Assembly (NCBI GenBank): GCA_013289665.1
Contig: JABCZN010000017.1
Location: forward strand, 1-64,000
Direction of reading: 5' to 3'
DNA from: Acidobacteriota bacterium
Lineage (GTDB): Bacteria > Acidobacteriota > Terriglobia > Acidiferrales > UBA7541
Length of the DNA stretch: 64,000 nucleotides
Program-made: the position numbers and the translations under genes
Shown here: positions 59,003 through 64,000 of the stretch, in pieces
Position numbering within the stretch: position 1 is the stretch's first letter
Layout: each line of letters opens with the position of its first letter
The notes under the pieces: model-generated
Told to the model about the DNA's origin: nothing
Seen by the model: the letters and a program-made list of their open reading frames with translations, nothing else
Database searches by the model: none

Positions 59003-59868
59003 GGCTTTGCGGCGCCAGTGAGGAGTTGGTCAGGCGGTGCGAAACCGTAGTGTTTCAGGATTTTCTGTGCATCCTCAGTTTTCAGAAAAGCGAGGAACGA
59101 TACAGCCGTCTGGTGATTGGGAGAAGATTTGAGCACGACGGCGGCTTGCACCAGTAATGCATCCAAATCCGGCGCAACGACTCCGACCCATTTGCCGCCC
59201 GCCATTGCGGGGGAGAGCGCGAAGGAAAGCGCGATGAAGCCGGCCTGGGCGCTGCCGGATTGCACGAACTGCGCAGCTTGAGAGACGTTTTCGCCGAAGA
59301 CGAGTTTCGATTTTAATTGGTCGTAGAGGCCAGCGGCGCGTAAGGCGGCGACGGCGACGCGGCCGTAGGGAGCGTGTTCGGGATTAGCGATGGCGATCTT
59401 CTGAACGCGCGAATCGAGAAGAGTTTTTAAATCACCGTCAAGAGGATTGAGCGGCGAATCCTTTGGATACCAGAGAACGAGATGACCGACCGCGTAGGGT
59501 TGAAGTGAGTCGCGAACGGCCAGTCCTGCATCAACCAGTTTTTTTGGATAGCCTGTGTCGGCGGAAAGGAACAGATCGAAGGGGGCGCCGTTTTGGATTT
59601 GGGCGAAGAAGTTGCCGCTGGAGCCGTAGGTGATGGCGAGCTTGGCGCCGGTTTGTTTTTCATATTGGGCGGCGAGATCGGTGAGGGCGTATTGGAGGTC
59701 GGCGGCGGCGATGCGGAGGGTTTGGGCGGAGACGGTGGAAGAGAAGAAAAAACAGCCGAAAAGAATAACAAAGAGGGCCCGTGCCCCAGGTGCAGTCCGA
59801 GTGCGAGCAGCCCGCCTCAGAAGGCGGGACCCACAAGCGATGTTAAGAAACGCTGCAACCATTTTCAT
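58999..59868 (-). CDS. modA: Molybdate-binding periplasmic protein
   Basis: The 289-residue protein has a signal peptide ending near VSAQ. The binding-protein fold carries AAADLQYALTDLAAQYE, YGSSGNFFAQIQNGAPFDLF and ANPEHAPYGRVA. ModA captures molybdate or tungstate. The ATG at 59868 shares one base with the stop of the upstream regulator (TGATG), so translation is coupled. A longer upstream frame is over the regulator and is rejected. Confidence 0.92.
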   Translation of the reverse strand: MKMVAAFLNIACGSRLLRRAARTRTAPGARALFVILFGCFFFSSTVSAQTLRIAAADLQYALTDLAAQYEKQTGAKLAITYGSSGNFFAQIQNGAPFDLFLSADTGYPKKLVDAGLAVRDSLQPYAVGHLVLWYPKDSPLNPLDGDLKTLLDSRVQKIAIANPEHAPYGRVAVAALRAAGLYDQLKSKLVFGENVSQAAQFVQSGSAQAGFIALSFALSPAMAGGKWVGVVAPDLDALLVQAAVVLKSSPNHQTAVSFLAFLKTEDAQKILKHYGFAPPDQLLTGAAKP

Positions 59869-60275
59869 CAGACGCGGAGGATCATGACTTCGGTGGATTT
59901 GACGAGCGCGGCGACGCGTTCGCCGGGTTTGAGGCGCATTTCCTTGGCAGCGTCGGCAGTGATGATGGAGGTGATGTGCTGCTCCCCGATAGCGAGCGTG
60001 ATCTGTGCGAGCAGGCCGCTGTATTTGATGGCCGTGACACGGCCGACAAGCTGGTTGCGACCGCTGATTTTGCGGAAATTGCCGCGGCGGGAGGAGGGTT
60101 CGCCCCGGTTGAGGGATGCGGGAATGAGGCGGTCGATTTCGGATTCGGGGACGCGATGGTGGCCGCCGGGGGTTTTTGCGGTTCTGAGCTTGCCGCGATA
60201 GATCCATTGCTTCAGCGTGGGATAGCTGATGCCGAGGATGTTGGCGGCTTCGCGGGGGGCAAGGAGTCTTTGCAT
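59868..60275 (-). CDS. Helix-turn-helix/TOBE molybdate-responsive regulator
   Basis: The 135-residue protein has a MerR/excisionase-like DNA-binding domain (about 1-50, REAANILGISYPTLKQWIYR, GGHHRVPESEIDRLI). A single Mop/TOBE domain follows (about 69-135, SGRNQLVGRVTAI). Mop domains bind molybdate, so this is a likely regulator of the mod operon in place of ModE. The ATG at 60275 is preceded by TATCCT and has no ribosome site, pointing to a leaderless message. Confidence 0.85.
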   Translation of the reverse strand: MQRLLAPREAANILGISYPTLKQWIYRGKLRTAKTPGGHHRVPESEIDRLIPASLNRGEPSSRRGNFRKISGRNQLVGRVTAIKYSGLLAQITLAIGEQHITSIITADAAKEMRLKPGERVAALVKSTEVMILRV

Positions 60276-60282
60276 GAAGATG

Positions 60283-60311
60283 AGGATAGACGATTTTGAG
60301 CGATAAGACAA
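60283..60311 (-). promoter_or_regulatory. Candidate promoter of the mod operon (leaderless)
   Basis: TTGTCT (60306-60311) and TATCCT (60283-60288) are 17 bp apart on the minus strand. The -10 box ends 7 bases before the ATG at 60275. Confidence 0.5.
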
Positions 60312-60592
60312 TACGATTTCAGGCGATTAGTGGGCGGGATCTGTCACCACGGAGTACACAGGGGAAACAGAGGGATAACGCAGAGGCCGAGAGGGCGCTG
60401 AGGTTGCAGAGGGAAGAGGGACGTGGAATTGTGGAAGGTCGTGCGAAGACGAACCTGGGTACGTCATTCTCCTGAATGGCGCGGCCAACGCGGAGAAGAA
60501 CGCCAATCTGCAGATTCACCCCGCTGCGCCCACAGGATGAAGCGGAGTTGCCGTTCCCGGAAGGGGCGGAGGCTTTGCCTTCGCAGTCCAAA
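60312..60592. other. Gap between the mod promoter and fadB
   Basis: No gene is recognised. Part of it (about 60345-60420) is purine-rich with repeated CAGAG/GAGAG-like units, as often seen in intergenic DNA of this type of genome. No terminator with a T run was found after fadB. Confidence 0.4.
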
Positions 60593-63007
60593 TCAATTGC
60601 GAAGAGGTTTGCCGGTTTTTAGGGTGTGGGCGATGCGTTCCTGGGTTTTCTTTTCGCCGCAGAGGGAGACGAAGGCTTCGCGCTCGAGGTCGAGCACGTA
60701 TTGTTCGCTGACGAGTTGTGGGGAGGAGAGCGCCCCGCCGGCGAGGATGTTGGCGAGTTTGCGGGCGACGTGGGCGTCGTAATCGGAAGCGTAACCGCCG
60801 CGGGTCATGAGGTGGACGGCCATTTTGGCGGCAGCCAGAAAGGATTCGCCGAGAACTTTGATTTGCGTGGATTGCGCGCCTTCCTGCCAGGAAGAGGCGG
60901 CGGCCTTCCAGCCACCACGGGCGAGACCGAGGGCGGTTTGCTTGGCGTCGGCGACGAGACGTTCGCGATTCATGGAATAGGTGTCCGCGCAGCGGAGATA
61001 ACCGAGGTCCCGGCACTCTTCGGCGCTTGTGCCGACTCTTGCGGTAGCGATGTTTTCAAAAAATGGCCGAAGCGTGTGAAAGAGGTCGAGGTCGTTGCCA
61101 GAAGCCGCGTTTTCGTTGGCGCGGATGAGCATTTCTTTTGTGCCGCCGCCGCCGGGAATCAAGCCGACACCGACTTCAACAAGCCCGATGTAGGCTTCCG
61201 CGGCGGAGTGAATTTTCGCGGCATGCAGGCTGATTTCGCAGCCGCCGCCGAGAGTCATGCCTTGCGGCGCGGCAACGACGGGTTTTGGAGCGTACTTGAT
61301 GGCGAGATTGATGTTCTGAAACTGCTTCACGGCCATGTGGAGTTCGTCCCACTCCTGCTCTTGCGCGCCAACGAGCACGAGCATGAGGTTGGCACCAACG
61401 GAAAAGTTGCTGGCCTGATTGGCGATGACCATAGCGTCGAAATCGGTTTCAAGGCGCTTGAGTCCCTTGTGGATCATGGCGATCAGGTCGGCGCCGATGG
61501 CGTTCATCTTGGAGTGGAATTCGCAGCAGACGACGCCGTCGCCGAGATCGATGAGGCTGGCGCCGGAGTTGCGCTCGACCTCGCGGCCCGCGTCTTTCAG
61601 ATTTTTCAAGATGAGGATTCCAGCGGGTTCCTCAACTTTTTTGTTCTTGCTGGTGGCAAGATCGAAGACGGAGGTTTCGCCCTTGCTGGATTCGTAGAAA
61701 CTGGTCCGGCCCGCAGCCAGAGCGTTTTCAAAAACGGCGGGAAGCCCGCGGCCTTCCTTTTTGATTTGGGCGGCGAAGGCAGCCAGGCCGATCGCGTCGA
61801 CCATTTCAAACGGCCCGAGTTCCCAGGCGAAGCCCCAGCGCATGGCGCGGTCCACGTCCACGATGTTGTCGGCGATTTCCGGCATGCGGCGTCCGGCGTA
61901 GAGGCACATTTCGGAGAGGCCGCCCCAGATGAACTGCTGGGGCTTGTCGGTTTTCTGGCCTTCGAAAAGCGGGGTAAGCAGGGCGCGCAATCGCTCGCGG
62001 GTGTCTTCGATGGCTTTTCCAGCTTCGATGGAGGCGAAACGAGCTTTTTGCTTTTCGCGATACTCCATGGTGTTGAGGTCGAGGGTGAGGATTTCTTTTT
62101 CGGCCTGGCCGCCCTTCACGCGTTTGTAAAATCCCTGCCCGGTTTTGTCGCCGAGCCATTTGCGTTTGGCCATCTCTTCGACGAAGGAAGGAATTCGGTA
62201 AGTTTCGCGGGACTCGTCGTTTGGAGCAGTTTCATAAATATTTTTGACGACATGCATCAGGACGTCGAGCCCGACGATGTCGGCGGTGCGAAAAGTGGCG
62301 GACTTGGGCCATCCGACGGCCGGGCCGGTGCAGGCGTCCACTTCCTCGATTGTCATGCCCAGCGATTGCATCAAGCGGAGGGCATTGAGCATGGAGAATG
62401 TGCCGATGCGATTGGCGATAAAGTTTGGCGTGTCTTTCGCAAGGACGACGCCTTTGCCAAGTTGGCGATCGCAAAAATCGGAAAGTGTTTGCAGAACCTC
62501 GGGAGAGGTCTTGGGGCCGGGGATGACCTCGACGAGTTTCATGTAGCGTGGCGGATTGAAAAAGTGGGTGCCGGCCCAGTGCTGCTGAAATTCTTCCGGC
62601 AATCCTTCGGCGATAAGGTGAACGGGGAGGCCGGAGGTATTGGTGGTAACGATGGAGCCGGGCTTTCGGAACTGCGCGACTTTGGCGAGGAGGCCACGCT
62701 TGATTTCGAGATTTTCGGCGACGACTTCAATGATCCAGTCGGCGTCGGCGATCCGCGGAAGGTCGTCTTCAAAATTGCCGACGGAAACTCTGGAAGCAAG
62801 CGCGGGCGTGAAAAAAGCGGCGGGCTTGGCCTTCTTGGCGGCGTCGAGCCCCGCGAGCACGATTTTGTTGCGGTCGGCGGGAGCGGCGTCCCTGGGAACG
62901 ATGTCGAGCAGCAAGCACGGGAGGCCGGCGTTGGCGAAATGCGCGGCGATGCGGGCGCCCATGGTGCCGGCGCCGAGAACAACTGCTTTCTGGATCGGAT
63001 GAGTCAT
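60593..63007 (-). CDS. fadB: 3-hydroxyacyl-CoA dehydrogenase/enoyl-CoA hydratase
   Basis: The 804-residue bifunctional beta-oxidation enzyme has the dehydrogenase first (VVLGAGTMGARIAAHFANAG; HWAGTHFFNPP). The crotonase part comes last, with the two Glu in GGGCEISLHA and GLVEVGVG. This order is reversed relative to E. coli FadB. It hydrates enoyl-CoA and oxidises 3-hydroxyacyl-CoA with NAD. No thiolase gene lies beside it, so the partner is elsewhere. The ATG at 63007 follows a good promoter. Confidence 0.92.
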   Translation of the reverse strand: MTHPIQKAVVLGAGTMGARIAAHFANAGLPCLLLDIVPRDAAPADRNKIVLAGLDAAKKAKPAAFFTPALASRVSVGNFEDDLPRIADADWIIEVVAENLEIKRGLLAKVAQFRKPGSIVTTNTSGLPVHLIAEGLPEEFQQHWAGTHFFNPPRYMKLVEVIPGPKTSPEVLQTLSDFCDRQLGKGVVLAKDTPNFIANRIGTFSMLNALRLMQSLGMTIEEVDACTGPAVGWPKSATFRTADIVGLDVLMHVVKNIYETAPNDESRETYRIPSFVEEMAKRKWLGDKTGQGFYKRVKGGQAEKEILTLDLNTMEYREKQKARFASIEAGKAIEDTRERLRALLTPLFEGQKTDKPQQFIWGGLSEMCLYAGRRMPEIADNIVDVDRAMRWGFAWELGPFEMVDAIGLAAFAAQIKKEGRGLPAVFENALAAGRTSFYESSKGETSVFDLATSKNKKVEEPAGILILKNLKDAGREVERNSGASLIDLGDGVVCCEFHSKMNAIGADLIAMIHKGLKRLETDFDAMVIANQASNFSVGANLMLVLVGAQEQEWDELHMAVKQFQNINLAIKYAPKPVVAAPQGMTLGGGCEISLHAAKIHSAAEAYIGLVEVGVGLIPGGGGTKEMLIRANENAASGNDLDLFHTLRPFFENIATARVGTSAEECRDLGYLRCADTYSMNRERLVADAKQTALGLARGGWKAAASSWQEGAQSTQIKVLGESFLAAAKMAVHLMTRGGYASDYDAHVARKLANILAGGALSSPQLVSEQYVLDLEREAFVSLCGEKKTQERIAHTLKTGKPLRN

Positions 63008-63044
63008 GAGCAGACCTTGCGCAGCGGGATTAGGACGGCAGAAC

Positions 63045-63073
63045 AGGTTACAAAATGGGACGCCACGGGTCAA
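63045..63073 (-). promoter_or_regulatory. Promoter of fadB
   Basis: TTGACC (63068-63073) and TAACCT (63045-63050) are spaced by 17 bp on the minus strand, giving a leader of about 30 nt. Confidence 0.55.
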
Positions 63074-63081
63074 ACAGGTGT

Positions 63082-63109
63082 TTGGCAATGGGCGGGAGCG
63101 GCTTAAAAT
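63082..63109 (+). promoter_or_regulatory. Candidate promoter of the patatin gene (leaderless)
   Basis: TTGGCA (63082-63087) and TAAAAT (63104-63109) are separated by 16 bp. The -10 box ends 6 bases before the ATG. It is back to back with the fadB promoter. Confidence 0.5.
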
Positions 63110-63115
63110 CAGGGT

Positions 63116-64000
63116 ATGGGAGAAGAGAAAGAAGTAAATGCGCAGAGCGTGCTGCGGAGCGCGAAGGAATGGTTTCGCGCGTTCACCAATGGCTATTCGC
63201 CCAGTCTGGAGCGGCGACCGCGCGTAGGTCTTGCGTTGGCGGGCGGATTTGCGCGCGGAATCGCGCATATTGGCGTGCTGCGGGTGTTTCGCGAAGCGGG
63301 GATACCCGTTGACATGGTGGCTGGCACGAGCGTTGGCGCGCTGATCGGGGCGAGCTACTGCGCCGGGGCATCGCTTGAAATGATGGAGGAGATCGCGTGC
63401 GAGACGAAGTTCACGGATTTTGGCCGCTGGACGCCGTCGTGGCTGGGGCTCGCCACGAACCAGCGGATGGAGCAGTTCCTGGCGCGCTTTTCGACGATCA
63501 AGAATTTTGAAGAGCTGAAGACGCCGCTGGCGATAGCGGCGACGGATATCAATGCGGGATTGCCGGTCTATTACTACCAGAAAGGGCCGATTGGGCCGGC
63601 GCTGCGGGCTTCCTGCGCGTACCCGGGATTGTTCGTGCCGATTCAACACGAAGGGCGAACGCTGGTCGATGGCTTCCTGACGGCGCTGGTGCCCTATGAA
63701 GGATTGCTGTTGCTGGGCGCGGAGGTAGTGATTGCCGTGTACCTGGAGCCGGGGATGAGCGGGGAGCCGAGGACATTCACGGATGTGCTGAGCCGGTCGT
63801 TCACGATTATTCAGAGGCACGCGGATCTGGAGTGGCGGCAGTATGCGGACGTGATAATTGAGCCGGATGTGACGCCGTTTGTCTGGGACGATTTTACCAA
63901 GACGCCGGAGATGGTGAGGGCGGGAGAGGAAGCGACGTTGAAAGCGTTGCCGGCGATCCGGGCGGCAATTGAGGGGAAGCGGAAGAAGGTGGGGGAGTAG
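63116..64000 (+). CDS. Patatin-like phospholipase
   Basis: The 294-residue protein has the patatin oxyanion loop GGFARG (43-48), the nucleophile Ser72 in GTSVG and the Asp185 of VDGFL, which form the Ser-Asp dyad. No signal peptide is present. It is probably a cytosolic or membrane-associated acylhydrolase, of the bacterial RssA/YchK-like group. The frame closes with TAG at the last base of the window, so it is complete. Confidence 0.9.
   Translation: MGEEKEVNAQSVLRSAKEWFRAFTNGYSPSLERRPRVGLALAGGFARGIAHIGVLRVFREAGIPVDMVAGTSVGALIGASYCAGASLEMMEEIACETKFTDFGRWTPSWLGLATNQRMEQFLARFSTIKNFEELKTPLAIAATDINAGLPVYYYQKGPIGPALRASCAYPGLFVPIQHEGRTLVDGFLTALVPYEGLLLLGAEVVIAVYLEPGMSGEPRTFTDVLSRSFTIIQRHADLEWRQYADVIIEPDVTPFVWDDFTKTPEMVRAGEEATLKALPAIRAAIEGKRKKVGE

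Noticed and set aside
60626..63106. 826-codon open frame on the plus strand opposite fadB
   Set aside because: It mirrors the codon structure of fadB and has no family features; high third-position GC keeps the opposite strand open.
1..64000. Insertion sequences, prophage, CRISPR arrays, tRNA and rRNA genes
   Set aside because: No transposase, integrase, regularly spaced repeat, or tRNA/rRNA-like sequence was found while reading both strands.

Overview
The window is a chromosomal segment of moderately high GC with Gram-negative gene content. It carries lipid A genes (fabZ, lpxA, and lpxI instead of lpxH), type IV pilus minor pilins, an AroD-AroE fusion, lipoproteins with kelch-like or bacterial Ig-like repeats, and many exported proteins of unknown function. 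This mix suggests an Acidobacteriota (Terriglobia-like) genome. That is an inference from gene content, because no rRNA or other marker gene lies in the window. I see no insertion sequence, phage, CRISPR array, tRNA or rRNA.

Layout, left to right. 1-4586 (minus): minor-pilin operon fimT-pilV-pilW-pilX plus a second, shortened pilX copy. 4998-7711 (plus): lepA and an exported TPR protein. 7731-11927 (minus): sucC-sucD-ndk-DUF2905-xseA. 12091-13137 (plus): trpD, convergent with 13637-17298 (minus), aroDE-trpE-trpG. 17464-18363 (plus): exported protein with twin FlgT-like repeats. 18399-19608 (minus): pgsA and AMMECR1. 20108-21720 (minus): hflX and a small membrane protein. 22233-23228 (plus): PLP-dependent dehydratase, followed by small proteins of unknown function. 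24867-30460 (minus): one long operon, fabZ-lpxA-lpxI-Gfo/Idh oxidoreductase-TonB-like protein-small ORF-miaA. 30608-36026: an M20 peptidase and a divergent pair of exported metallopeptidases. 36057-38676 (minus): ABC exporter. 38849-39904 (minus): radical SAM protein. 40146-45210 (minus): exported proteins, including a kelch lipoprotein. 45211-47138 (plus): ECF sigma factor and anti-sigma factor. 47546-51739 (plus): fumC and three exported proteins. 51789-53172 (minus): two-subunit CoA-transferase. 53581-56268 (plus): Ig-repeat lipoprotein. 56460-60275 (minus): molybdate regulator-modA-modB-modC, then a TetR regulator. 60593-63007 (minus): 3-hydroxyacyl-CoA dehydrogenase/enoyl-CoA hydratase. 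63116-64000 (plus): patatin.

The genes form several working groups: pilus tip and priming (pilins), envelope lipid synthesis (fabZ/lpx and pgsA), chorismate-to-tryptophan synthesis (aroDE, trpE, trpG, trpD), central carbon and fatty-acid metabolism (sucCD, fumC, CoA-transferase, fadB), and molybdate uptake.

Observations beyond routine annotation are these. A pilX duplication is nearly identical over about 195 bp. A hairpin/TATA motif in the pilin leader recurs upstream of the kelch lipoprotein. Six genes have a -10-like box ending 6 or 7 nt before the start codon, which points to leaderless transcripts. A Gfo/Idh oxidoreductase sits inside the lipid A operon. One small gene appears to have a broken start.
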